A stretch of 64,000 bases of DNA from contig JADLGW010000060.1 in NCBI GenBank assembly GCA_020849105.1, forward strand, positions 1-64,000. The letters are read 5' to 3'. Position numbers and translations under genes: made by a program. This DNA is from Phycisphaerales bacterium. GTDB taxonomy: Bacteria; Planctomycetota; Phycisphaerae; Phycisphaerales; UBA1924. The notes beneath the pieces were generated by a model. The model did not search any database, was not told the origin of the DNA, and saw only the letters and a program-made list of their open reading frames with translations. The first letter of the stretch is position 1; the number at the start of each line of letters is the position of its first letter. Below are positions 1 to 7,974 of the stretch, piece by piece.

Positions 1-2
1 AG

Positions 3-131
3 TGCGAGCGGATCGCCCGGAAGGCCGGTTCCCTCGATTCCGACGCCGCGGTTTCCGCGTTTTTGCGGGAACGGGCGAGAAAGATCATCCCCGAGGCGTT
101 CGGCGGACGGACCGCCGAGGAACGGGTGTAG
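3..131 (+). CDS. C-terminal end of an unknown protein (partial)
   Basis: Frame 3 is open from the window edge to TAG at 129-131 and gives a 42-residue tail, beginning CERIARKAGSL and ending TAEERV. Its composition (RERARKIIPEAF) is protein-like, whereas the competing frames here are Arg/Pro-rich shadows. The start lies outside the window, so no family can be named. It runs in the same direction as rne but is separated from it by about 330 bp that carries a palindromic repeat. Confidence 0.5.
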   Translation, partial: CERIARKAGSLDSDAAVSAFLRERARKIIPEAFGGRTAEERV

Positions 132-459
132 GGGCCGCACGCGGGTTGTTCTCGCACGCGGCGCACCCGGCGACCATCGGGGAACAGTTTGTGCCGGCGT
201 GCGTTTTGCGCCGCCGCCCCCTCCCGACCCGGCGCCTCACGGCGCTCGTGCGATCCCGGGAGCGGGCGAGTCCCGCGAACACGCACGCCCGGCCCCGTGA
301 GCCGGCCGCAGTCCTGCGCGTGCGCTTCCTTCAAGCACAGCCGAATCATCAGGTGGCACCGGTCTCCAGACCGGTGGTTCTGCTGCGCACCGCTCGGGAG
401 AGCGGTGCCACCTCAGGAAGTGTCACCGTGCCGCTCACGCAACCGAAAAGGAAGGTTGC
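132..459. other. Intergenic region upstream of rne
   Basis: No convincing gene is seen. It contains a bipartite palindrome at 351-413 and presumably the rne promoter and 5' leader. Long rne leaders are often autoregulatory in other bacteria, but nothing here demonstrates that. Confidence 0.5.
351..413. repeat. Bipartite REP-like palindrome upstream of rne
   Basis: The outer arms AGGTGGCACC (351-360) and GGTGCCACCT (404-413) are exact reverse complements. They enclose two hairpins, ACCGGTCT-CC-AGACCGGT and CCGCTC-GGGA-GAGCGG. The same design of two inner hairpins with C-rich and G-rich loops inside outer arms recurs inside genes elsewhere in the window. Confidence 0.75.
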
Positions 460-3120
460 ATGTCCGAGTCCAAGTCCCAGATGCTCATCAGTTACACCCC
501 CGGCGAGGAGTGCCGCGTCGCGGTCGTCGAGGGCGGGCGCCTGGAGGAGTTCCACCACGAGCGCGCCGCGAGCATAAGCCGCGTCGGCAACATCTACGTC
601 GGGCGGGTCACGAACGTCGAGCCCGCGATCCAGGCGGCGTTCGTCGACTTCGGGATCGAGCACCACGGGTTCCTGCACGTCACGGACCTGCACCCGCGGT
701 ACTTCCCGGGCGAGGACGCCGAGGAGACGACCGAGCGGGTGGGGCGGAAGACGCCGCGGCGTGACCGCCCGCCGATCCAGCGGGCCCTGAAGCGCGGGCA
801 GGAGATCACCGTCCAGGTGCTGAAGGAGGGCGTGGGGACCAAGGGCCCGACGCTCACCAGTTACCTGTCCATCCCCGGGCGTTTCCTGGTGATGATGCCG
901 CAGATGGACCGCGTGGGCGTGTCGCGCAAGGTCGAGGACGAGGACCTGCGACGCCGGATGCGGGAGATCCTGGACCAACTGGAACTCCCGGAGGGGTTCG
1001 GGTTCATCGTCCGCACGGCGGGGCTGGACCGCACGAAGGCGGAACTGAAGCGCGACCTGTCGTACCTGGCCCGCCTCTGGAAGGACATGGAGGCGCGGCG
1101 GGGCGCCGGCGACAAGCCGCGGCTGCTGTACTCCGAGAGCGACCTGCTGGTCCGGGCGCTGCGGGACATGCTGACGGCCGAGATCGAGGAGGTGGTGATC
1201 GACAACGAGGTGGCGCTGGGCCGCGCCTCGCGATTCCTGAAGATCGTCGCGCCGCGCTCCCGGGTGAAACTCCTCCAGTACCAGGGCAACACGCCGCTCT
1301 TCCACGCCTTCGGGGTCGAGCAGCAGATCGCGCTGATCCACGCGCGGGAGGTGCCGCTGCCCGGGGGCGGGCGCCTGGTGATCGACGAGACCGAGGCGCT
1401 GGTGGCGATCGACGTGAACTCCGGGAAGATGCGGGACGCCCGCGACGCGGAGACCAACGCCTACCGGACCAACCTGGAGGCGGTGGACGAGATCTGCCGG
1501 CAACTGAAACTGCGCGACCTGGGCGGGATCGTCATCAACGACCTGATCGACATGCGGCACGCCTCGCACCGCAAGGACATCGAGACGCGGTTCCGTGAGC
1601 GGCTCAAGCGCGACCGGGCGAAGACGACGACGCTGGCGATCAGCGACTTCGGCATCCTGGAGATGACGCGCCAGCGGATGCGCGGGAGCCACGAGTCCGT
1701 GCACTTCAGCGAGTGCCCGACGTGCCGCGGGCGCGGGCTGGTGCAGAGACCGGAGTCCACGACCGCCGATGCGCTGCGGAACCTCGCGGCCCTGCTGGAC
1801 CACGAGCGGGTGGGGAAGGTGGAGATGGTGGTCAACCCGCGGGTCGCGGGCGAACTGCTCAGCGGGCGCCGCAAGTCGCTGGGGCAACTGGAGCGGCGCA
1901 GCGGCAAGCGCGTGGAGGTCCGCATCAGCGACGCGCTGGCGATCGACCGCGTGAACTTCTACGCGTACGACGGGGACGGGGCGGATATCGACGTGGAGAA
2001 ACTGCCCTCCGCCGGGCACCCGACGGAACTCAAGGAGTGGGAACTGCCCAGGGTTGCCGAGGACGGCTGGGCGGGGGACCTGCTGGATGAGGAGAAGCCG
2101 CCCGAGCCGGAACCCGAGCCGGTGGAAGACGCCGCGCCGGGGGCGCTGACCCACCCCATCGAGTTCGAGGACGACGGGAGCGAGGCGGACTTCGGTCCGG
2201 CGCCGGGCGCGCCGCTCGCCCAGGGTGAGGGCGGGCACAAGAAGCGACGCCGCCGCCGCCGCGGACGCGGTGGGAGAGGCAACGAGGCTGGTGCGCAGGC
2301 GACGGACCAGCCCCGGAGCGTGGGTGAAGCCCCTGTAAACGGTGACGGGGCACCGTCCGAGATACAGGCCGAAGGTCCCGGGAGCCCGAGTCAAGGGGAC
2401 GGGCCGCAGAATGGGGGCGGATCTGCGGAACAGGGTGCGCCTGGTGAGGGCGGCCGCCGCCGCCGTCGCCGTCGTCGTCGCCGCGGGCGCGGCGGTGCGG
2501 GCGGGCCGGAGGGTGAGAGCGCGCCCGAGAGCACGCTGCCGCCGGTTGACGGGGCACCGGTCCACGCTGCGCTCCCGCCCGACGAGGGCCCGCGCGGCGA
2601 CTCCTGGGACGTGGCCCCGTCGGAGATTCAGCCGCTGCACGCCGCAGCGACGGAGGCCGTCCACGCCGCGATCGCGCCGAGCGACGGCCCTGAAGGGGTC
2701 GATGCCGAGGAGGGTGTGCCCGAGTTGGCGGGCGGGGGCGCACCAGTAAGCGACGGAGCCCCTGCCCAGGGCGGTGAGCGGGGCGAGCGGCGTCGCCGTC
2801 GCCGTCGCCGGCGGCGCGGCGGTGGCGGTGGTGGTGGGGGGGGCGAGGGAGGGATGGGCGGGGGCGCCGCGCCCCGGGAGCAAAGCCAGCCCGCGTCAGC
2901 CCAGGCGCAGAACAGCAACCGCCGCGCCGCGCCCCCTGGCGGTCAGCGCCCGCCACGCCCGGATGATCGCCCGCGCGAGCCGCGCGCTGTTGCCCCGCCG
3001 CCGGAGCCCGGGGCCGCGCCGACGCCGGCGGCAGACGCCGCGCCCAAACGGCGGTTCCTCTACTCCGCAAGCCGTCGCAAACTCGCCCCGGGCGAGGCCG
3101 CCAAACGCCCGCGGGAGTAG
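460..3120 (+). CDS. rne: Ribonuclease E/G family endoribonuclease
   Basis: This is an 886-aa endoribonuclease expected to start mRNA decay and process structured RNAs. An S1-type RNA-binding segment lies at roughly residues 40-130. The catalytic Mg-binding aspartates are recognisable in AIDVNSGK (D318) and IVINDLIDM (D361), and the Zn-link motif CPTCRGRG is at about 419-426, matching E. coli RNase E D303, D346 and C404/C407 in order. After about residue 500 the protein becomes low-complexity: acidic and proline-rich stretches alternate with three Arg blocks at about 592-608, 663-677 and 774-800, followed by poly-Gly. These look like RGG-type RNA-binding or condensate-forming tails rather than an E. 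coli degradosome scaffold. ATG at 460 is chosen because homology starts immediately after it. dxr begins 4 nt after the stop, so the two are probably co-transcribed. Confidence 0.95.
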   Translation: MSESKSQMLISYTPGEECRVAVVEGGRLEEFHHERAASISRVGNIYVGRVTNVEPAIQAAFVDFGIEHHGFLHVTDLHPRYFPGEDAEETTERVGRKTPRRDRPPIQRALKRGQEITVQVLKEGVGTKGPTLTSYLSIPGRFLVMMPQMDRVGVSRKVEDEDLRRRMREILDQLELPEGFGFIVRTAGLDRTKAELKRDLSYLARLWKDMEARRGAGDKPRLLYSESDLLVRALRDMLTAEIEEVVIDNEVALGRASRFLKIVAPRSRVKLLQYQGNTPLFHAFGVEQQIALIHAREVPLPGGGRLVIDETEALVAIDVNSGKMRDARDAETNAYRTNLEAVDEICRQLKLRDLGGIVINDLIDMRHASHRKDIETRFRERLKRDRAKTTTLAISDFGILEMTRQRMRGSHESVHFSECPTCRGRGLVQRPESTTADALRNLAALLDHERVGKVEMVVNPRVAGELLSGRRKSLGQLERRSGKRVEVRISDALAIDRVNFYAYDGDGADIDVEKLPSAGHPTELKEWELPRVAEDGWAGDLLDEEKPPEPEPEPVEDAAPGALTHPIEFEDDGSEADFGPAPGAPLAQGEGGHKKRRRRRRGRGGRGNEAGAQATDQPRSVGEAPVNGDGAPSEIQAEGPGSPSQGDGPQNGGGSAEQGAPGEGGRRRRRRRRRRGRGGAGGPEGESAPESTLPPVDGAPVHAALPPDEGPRGDSWDVAPSEIQPLHAAATEAVHAAIAPSDGPEGVDAEEGVPELAGGGAPVSDGAPAQGGERGERRRRRRRRRRGGGGGGGGGEGGMGGGAAPREQSQPASAQAQNSNRRAAPPGGQRPPRPDDRPREPRAVAPPPEPGAAPTPAADAAPKRRFLYSASRRKLAPGEAAKRPRE

Positions 3121-3124
3121 CCGA

Positions 3125-4441
3125 GTGCCGAGCGATGTCCGACGCGTGATCGTGCTCGGTTCGACGGGCTCCATCGGCGTGCAGACGCTGGAGGTCATCG
3201 ACCACCTCAACAGCCTGCACGCGCGGGGCCTGCACCCGGTCCGTCACGAGGTCGTGGGCCTCGCGGCGCGCGCGAACGCCGGCGGCCTGGTGCGGCAGCG
3301 CTCTCGGTACGCTCTGGCCTCCGTAGCGCGTGCGGCGGATCCGGCCGATCCGTGCGACTTTCACGGGCCTTCGGCGGCGCTCGACCTGGTGCGGAGTGTC
3401 GAGTGTGACGTGGTGGTGTCGGCCATCACCGGTTCGGCCGGGCTGCCGGCAACACTGGAGGCCGTGCGCCTGGGGCGCGACGTGGCGCTGGCGAACAAGG
3501 AGACGCTGGTCGCCGCGGGGTCGCTGGTGGTGGCGGAGGCGCGGCGGACGGGGGCGCGGCTGCTGCCCGTGGACAGCGAGCACGCGGGGCTGTGGGCGTG
3601 CCTGCGAGGCTCGGGCGCGCCTCCCGTCGACGCCTCGGGCGTCGTGACGCGGGCGATCATCACCGCCTCGGGCGGGGCGTTCCGGGACAGGTCGGTGGAG
3701 GAGTGCGCGGACGCGACCCCCGAGGAGGCCCTGCGCCACCCGGTCTGGACGATGGGGAAGAAGGTCACGATCGACAGCGCCACGATGATGAACAAGGCGC
3801 TTGAACTGGTCGAGGCCCACTGGCTGTTCGGGCTGGGCGCGGGCCAACTGCGCGTGCTGATCCATCCCCAGTCGGTCGTGCACGCCATGGTTGAGTGGGC
3901 GGACGGCTCGGTGCTGGCGCAACTGGCGCCACCGGACATGCGCGGGCCGATCCAGCAGGCGCTCTGCTGGAGCGGAGCGCCGCTCCGCGGCGGATTTTCG
4001 GGTACCCCGCCACTCCGTGGCGGATCAGTGGATGAACACACGGAACAACCGCCCCGGCGTGGCGGGGTACCCGGACGCGCGGCTTCCCTTGACTGGGCGT
4101 CGCTGCGGTCGCTCGAGTTCCGCGAGCCCGACCCGGAGCGTTTCCCCGCGATCCCGCTGGCAGCCCGAGTGATTGAGGCCGGCGGCACGGCGGGGGCGAT
4201 CATGAACGCGGCCAACGAGGAGGCAGTGGCCGCGTTCCTGGGCGGGTCGAGCCTCCGATCCGACCCCGGACATGTCGGCGCCGAGAGCCCACCAGCGCGC
4301 CTGGCGTTCGGTCGCATCGTGGACGTGGTGCGCCGGGTGATGGACCTGCTCCCGCCGTCCCCCCTGGAGTCCCTTGATGATGCGCTGCGTGCCGAGGACC
4401 TCGCACGGGCCGCAGCCAGGAGGGTCATCGCCGATGGATGA
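3125..4441 (+). CDS. dxr: 1-deoxy-D-xylulose 5-phosphate reductoisomerase
   Basis: This 438-aa enzyme converts DXP to MEP with NADPH in the MEP isoprenoid pathway. The N-terminal NADPH loop GSTGSIG, the substrate-site stretch SGGAFRD, and VWTMGKKVTIDSATMMNKALE (read as two adjoining conserved motifs, metal-site E included) identify it. The GTG start at 3125 lies 4 nt after the rne stop; another in-frame GTG at 3146 is possible but would trim the Rossmann strand. Between QQAL and LDWASLRSLEF, where the family normally has about 17 residues, this protein has about 41, rich in Gly, Pro and Arg. The extra codons coincide with palindromic repeats at 3969-4073, so this looks like an in-frame insertion in a surface loop. 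The last 8 nt overlap the next gene. Confidence 0.95.
   Translation: MPSDVRRVIVLGSTGSIGVQTLEVIDHLNSLHARGLHPVRHEVVGLAARANAGGLVRQRSRYALASVARAADPADPCDFHGPSAALDLVRSVECDVVVSAITGSAGLPATLEAVRLGRDVALANKETLVAAGSLVVAEARRTGARLLPVDSEHAGLWACLRGSGAPPVDASGVVTRAIITASGGAFRDRSVEECADATPEEALRHPVWTMGKKVTIDSATMMNKALELVEAHWLFGLGAGQLRVLIHPQSVVHAMVEWADGSVLAQLAPPDMRGPIQQALCWSGAPLRGGFSGTPPLRGGSVDEHTEQPPRRGGVPGRAASLDWASLRSLEFREPDPERFPAIPLAARVIEAGGTAGAIMNAANEEAVAAFLGGSSLRSDPGHVGAESPPARLAFGRIVDVVRRVMDLLPPSPLESLDDALRAEDLARAAARRVIADG
3969..4073. repeat. Palindromic REP-like insertion inside dxr
   Basis: The arms CGGGTACCCCGCCA (3999-4012) and TGGCGGGGTACCCG (4060-4073) are perfect 14-bp inverted repeats. Just upstream is CGCCGC-TCC-GCGGCG and inside is CCGCCAC-TCC-GTGGCGG, both with a TCC loop. 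The arm-to-arm unit is 75 bp, a multiple of three, and the dxr frame stays open. It encodes part of about 36 residues that dxr homologues lack or have only in shorter form. Confidence 0.8.
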
Positions 4442-5216
4442 AGGGCCACCAGATCACCGACCGGACGCCGCGGCCACGGCGATACTCTGGCGCCGGCTCG
4501 GGCCGGCGGGGGCGCTCGGCGTGCTCTGGTCGGTTGCCCCCGCCGTCCTCGGTTCATTCCTGCTGATCTATCTCGGCACGGTCGGCGATTGGCTCCGCGC
4601 CCGCGAGTCGGGCCTGGCCATCTACACCATCGCCTTCATGGTCGCGGCCGGCCTCGGCATTCTCCCGACCTACGCCCAGGCAATTCTCGGCGGGTGGGTC
4701 TTCGGTCTGTCCTTCGGGCTGCCCGCGGCGCTGCTCGGGTTCCTCGGCGGGGCGATCATCGGCTACGCCGCGGCCCGCACCGTCGCCCGAACCCGTGTGG
4801 AGCAACTGATCGCGGAGAATCCCAAGGCCCGGGCCGTGCGGGAGGCGCTGGTGGGCCGCGGGTTCTGGTCCACGATGGGCGTCGTGGCGCTGCTGCGCCT
4901 GCCGCCGAACTCACCGTTCGCTCTCACGAACCTGGTCATGGCGGCGGTCGGTGTGCCGCGGGTTGCGTTCGCCGTGGGGACGCTGCTGGGCATGACCCCC
5001 CGAACGGCCGTCGCCGTTGCGTTCGCGGCGGTGGCGGCCCGCGGCGGGCGCGACATCCAGGAGTTTCTGAAGGAGGGTCCGGGAAAGTGGGCCCTGATCA
5101 TCGGGATCGGCGTCATGTTCGGCGTGCTGGCCCTGATCGGGCACATCGGGAAGAAAGCGGCGGAGCGTGTGGTATCCTCGCGGGGGCCGGCGCCGGGACA
5201 GGCCGGTCAAGAATGA
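4434..5216 (+). CDS. TVP38/TMEM64 (DedA-like) family membrane protein
   Basis: This is a 260-aa polytopic inner-membrane protein. Hydrophobic segments follow a short charged N-terminus, and the glycine-rich core (GGWVFGLSFGLPAALLGFLGGAIIGY) followed by ARTVAR and the RLPPNSPFALTN stretch is the VTT (SNARE-associated Golgi) domain signature. The family is linked to lipid scrambling or small-molecule transport, but no substrate can be assigned here. ATG at 4434 overlaps the dxr stop (ATGGATGA), which suggests translational coupling in an rne-dxr-TVP38 operon. Confidence 0.85.
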   Translation: MDEGPPDHRPDAAATAILWRRLGPAGALGVLWSVAPAVLGSFLLIYLGTVGDWLRARESGLAIYTIAFMVAAGLGILPTYAQAILGGWVFGLSFGLPAALLGFLGGAIIGYAAARTVARTRVEQLIAENPKARAVREALVGRGFWSTMGVVALLRLPPNSPFALTNLVMAAVGVPRVAFAVGTLLGMTPRTAVAVAFAAVAARGGRDIQEFLKEGPGKWALIIGIGVMFGVLALIGHIGKKAAERVVSSRGPAPGQAGQE

Positions 5217-5226
5217 GGAGAACGCG

Positions 5227-5901
5227 ATGCGGTGCGCAGGTATGTTTGCCGTCATGGTGCTGGTCGCGGCGGCAAACGCCCAGCAGGAAGTCAGCATCAA
5301 CCTGGCGGGGGTCAAACTCCAGAACGGGCTGAACCAGTCGCGCAGCAGCGCCCCGGCGACCATCTCGCCCGCGCGGTGGTACTCGTACGAGGTCAGCGGG
5401 ATGGTCCGCGGGTCCAGCGGCCTGCTGGCGGTGCTCTACCCGACGCCGATCTCGCTGGCTGAACTGCTGGAGAGTTTCCAGAAGGGCGGGTCGGCGGCGC
5501 TCTCCGGCACCACCTGCAACGCGTCCGGCACGCATCCGATGACGGTGATGGACCAGGACTTCTCAGGCCAGGCCCCGGTCGGCCCGGTCACCGCCGAGGT
5601 GGGCGTCCATATGAAGGCCGGAATCGACGCCGCGAACATCGCGTACTTCGAGATGACTGACGTCGTCGTGACGCCGTCGATTGTCGGGTCGATGACGTTC
5701 ACCTCGGGCACGGTGCTGGTGAAGCGGGTCGCGTGCCCGCCGGACATCAACGGCGACGGCACGCTGAACCTCTCGGACTTCGGCGCCTTCCAGACGTCCT
5801 TCGCCCTGGGCAAGCCGATCGGCGACTTCAACTGCGACGGCGCCCTGAACCTGGCGGACTTCGGCGCCTTCCAGACCGCGTACGCCCTCGGCTGCCCCTG
5901 A
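5227..5901 (+). CDS. Secreted protein with GC-type dockerin-like tail
   Basis: This 224-aa protein has a short signal peptide (MRCAGMFAVMVLVAAANA, cut before QQ). Its central domain of about 140 residues resembles the Hcp-like beta-barrel seen in other planctomycete exported proteins, but this is only a resemblance. The C-terminus carries two EF-hand-like loops, DINGDGTLNLSDFGAFQ and DFNCDGALNLADFGAFQ, ending ALGCP, which is the GC-type dockerin anchor of planctomycetes. ATG 5227 follows an ATGAGGAG ribosome site. A TATCCT box at 5173-5178, inside the end of the previous gene, could be its -10. It lies 10 nt after the TVP38 stop, so co-transcription is also possible. Confidence 0.8.
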   Translation: MRCAGMFAVMVLVAAANAQQEVSINLAGVKLQNGLNQSRSSAPATISPARWYSYEVSGMVRGSSGLLAVLYPTPISLAELLESFQKGGSAALSGTTCNASGTHPMTVMDQDFSGQAPVGPVTAEVGVHMKAGIDAANIAYFEMTDVVVTPSIVGSMTFTSGTVLVKRVACPPDINGDGTLNLSDFGAFQTSFALGKPIGDFNCDGALNLADFGAFQTAYALGCP

Positions 5902-6042
5902 GTTGTTCCCGCACAGGCGGGGCCACGGGAGCGCCGCCGAGCAGGAACAAGAGCAGGCCACGGTGTTCGCGGGGCGCGCAGGAACTGACGTTTTCGACCC
6001 TCCCCCGTCTCTCTCCCTGTTTCGTTTCTTGCCGGAGTTGTC

Positions 6043-6501
6043 ATGCCAAGCCCGCAGCGAGAGTTTGTCCTGAAGTGGTGGAATGAGGCGTGGGGCGACG
6101 GCCTGTGGGCCGCGTCATGGAGCAAGTCTCTGGACGGCCTTACCGCGGCCCAGGCCGCGTGGCGCCCACCGGGTGTCCACGGGAAGCGCCACTCCATCTG
6201 GCAACTGACGCTCCACATGGTGTTCTGGCGTGAGTCCTGGCTTCGGCGTGCGGCCACCGGCCAGAAGCCGACCAAGGATGAACTCGCAACCCTGAACTTC
6301 CCGGAGATCGCGGATACCTCCGAGGCGGCCTGGAAGGCCGCCCACGCCCGGTTCAAAGGGACACAGGATCGTGTCGCCAAGGCTCTGAACGAGATGGGGA
6401 CGGAGGCGGACCCGATCATGTACTTCCTGCCTCACGACTGCTACCACTTCGGGCAGGTGAACATGCTCCGTGGGATGCAGGGCCTGCCGCCGATTGAGTA
6501 G
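6043..6501 (+). CDS. DinB family protein
   Basis: This 152-aa protein has the length of a DinB/YfiT four-helix bundle. The conserved histidines that usually bind a divalent metal are present: H in LTLHMVFWRE and H in HDCYHFGQV near the C-terminus. Many DinB proteins are thiol-dependent transferases or damage-inducible proteins of unknown substrate, and the exact role here is unknown. ATG 6043 follows CCGGAG at 6032-6037. The genes on both sides are functionally unrelated. Confidence 0.85.
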   Translation: MPSPQREFVLKWWNEAWGDGLWAASWSKSLDGLTAAQAAWRPPGVHGKRHSIWQLTLHMVFWRESWLRRAATGQKPTKDELATLNFPEIADTSEAAWKAAHARFKGTQDRVAKALNEMGTEADPIMYFLPHDCYHFGQVNMLRGMQGLPPIE

Positions 6502-6703
6502 GCGGTCTTCCGCCCCGGGGGCCGCCGGCCGCCTCGTTCTCCGATTCGTCACGCCGGCACCGCACACCGGACCGATGAACTCTGTAGCATGGCCGCGCCT
6601 GCGGAATGGAACCCGCGGCCGCTCGGGTCCCGTCGCTCCCAGACACCGGCAGGACCGCCATTTCCCGCCCCTCCCCCCTCGTGCCGGGCCAAGGACGACG
6701 TTG

Positions 6704-7768
6704 ATGCAACTCACGCGTGACCCGGTCACCGTACAGATTCTGACCACCCCGCACCGCACCGCCCCTCCGCCGGCTATCGAGAAGGCGAGCGAGGAGGGCG
6801 ATCGGGTGCGCGCGCTCTCCCCCGCGGACCGCAAACTCCGCATGATCAACCTTGGGGCCGTCCTTGTGCCCATCGTCGGGCTGGTGATGGTCACGGTCAT
6901 GTCATGGGGCTGGGGGTTCGACTGGGTCCAGTTCGGCGTCTCCGTCGGCATGTCTCTGGCGACGGCGTTCGGCATCACGGTGGGATTCCACCGGCTCTTC
7001 ACGCACCGGTCCTTCCGGGCCCCCGCGCCGGTCCGCTACACGCTGGCGGCGCTGGGCTCGATGGCGGTCCAGGGGCCCGTGATCGAGTGGGCGGGTACCC
7101 ACCGCAGGCACCACCAGCACTCCGACGGTGAGGAGGATCCGCACTCCCCGCACATGCACGCCGACGGGTCCTGGGGCGATGGAATCCTCGGGACGCTCAG
7201 GGGGTTCTACCACGCGCACGTCGGCTGGCTGTTCGCCGGTCGCTGCAAGGGCCTGGGGAAGTACACGAAAGACCTGCACGCCGACCCGGTCGTCGCGATG
7301 GTCAACAGGCAGTTTCTGTTCTGGGTCGTGGCGGGGCTCGTGCTGCCCGCGGTGCTGGGCGGGGTGATCTCCCTGTCATGGACCGGGGCGTTGCTCGGGT
7401 TCCTGTGGGGCGGCCTGGTCCGAATCCTGGCCGTACACCACATCACCTGGAGCGTGAACTCGATCTGCCACCTGTGGGGCTCCAGCCCGTTCCGGTCCCA
7501 CGATGAGAGCCGGAACAACGTGCTCGTCGGCGTGCTGGGGATGGGCGAGGGCTGGCACAACAACCACCACGCGTTCCCCACCTCCGCCCGGCACGGCCTG
7601 ACCTGGTGGCAACTGGACACCAGTTACCTGCTGATCCGCGGGATGGCACTGGTCGGGCTCGCTTCCGACATCCGTGTGCCCGACGCGGTGCGCATCGAGT
7701 CGAAGCGGAGGGTGCGTGCGGAACCGCCTTTTCAGCCGGTGAATCGCCCGGAATCCGCGGCACCGTGA
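6704..7768 (+). CDS. Acyl-CoA / acyl-lipid fatty acid desaturase
   Basis: This 354-aa membrane di-iron desaturase inserts a double bond, probably at delta-9, into fatty acyl chains. The three histidine boxes are clear: HRLFTH, HRRHHQH and HNNHH. Four hydrophobic segments surround them in the usual order. An upstream extension is open, but its composition is not protein-like, and ATG 6704 preceded by AAGGACGA gives the normal family length. The gene ends just before a hairpin shared with the convergent SRP RNA gene. Confidence 0.9.
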   Translation: MQLTRDPVTVQILTTPHRTAPPPAIEKASEEGDRVRALSPADRKLRMINLGAVLVPIVGLVMVTVMSWGWGFDWVQFGVSVGMSLATAFGITVGFHRLFTHRSFRAPAPVRYTLAALGSMAVQGPVIEWAGTHRRHHQHSDGEEDPHSPHMHADGSWGDGILGTLRGFYHAHVGWLFAGRCKGLGKYTKDLHADPVVAMVNRQFLFWVVAGLVLPAVLGGVISLSWTGALLGFLWGGLVRILAVHHITWSVNSICHLWGSSPFRSHDESRNNVLVGVLGMGEGWHNNHHAFPTSARHGLTWWQLDTSYLLIRGMALVGLASDIRVPDAVRIESKRRVRAEPPFQPVNRPESAAP

Positions 7769-7771
7769 GGA

Positions 7772-7800
7772 CACGGGCACACCGGGAGGATGCCGTGCCC
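7772..7800. terminator. Hairpin between the desaturase gene and the SRP RNA gene
   Basis: GGGCAC (7775-7780) pairs with GTGCCC (7795-7800), and CACGGCA alternatives nearby strengthen the fold. It lies 4 nt after the desaturase stop and immediately 3' of the minus-strand SRP RNA, so it may serve both. No U-tract is visible, so intrinsic termination is not certain. Confidence 0.4.
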
Positions 7801-7805
7801 GCTCG

Positions 7806-7933
7806 AATCGTGCCGGTCGGCGGCCAGGACACCGGGGGCACCGGACGACGGCCGCTTATGGCTGCTGCGGTCAAGCTCTGACCAGGTTCACGGGCCACCC
7901 GTGCACCGGGCCCGGCCGCCGACCGGCACGACT
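7806..7933 (-). ncRNA. ffs: Signal recognition particle RNA (small bacterial type)
   Basis: Read on the minus strand, 18 nt at 7914-7931 pair perfectly with 7808-7825, closing a rod about 124 nt long. Near the apex are GUGAACCUGGUCAG and GCAGCAGCCAUAAGC, which match the conserved 5' and 3' sides of SRP RNA helix 8 (GUCAG opposite AGCAG, then CCAUAAGC). A TAGGAT box at 7940-7945 on the minus strand sits about 9 nt before the 5' end as a likely -10. The apical part is unusual: instead of a GGAA tetraloop on a short stem, it reads AGCUUGACCGC, which folds as a 2-bp GC stem with a UUGACC loop. The RNA would partner Ffh in co-translational protein targeting. Confidence 0.82.
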
Positions 7934-7974
7934 CGGCGAATCCTAAGCCCGCCGCGCGGCCGATACCATGAGCC

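Noticed and set aside
349-2883. 844-codon open frame on the minus strand opposite rne
   Set aside because: It is antisense to clear RNase E/G homology, is Arg/Pro/His-rich and shows no family motif. High GC makes such shadow frames common.
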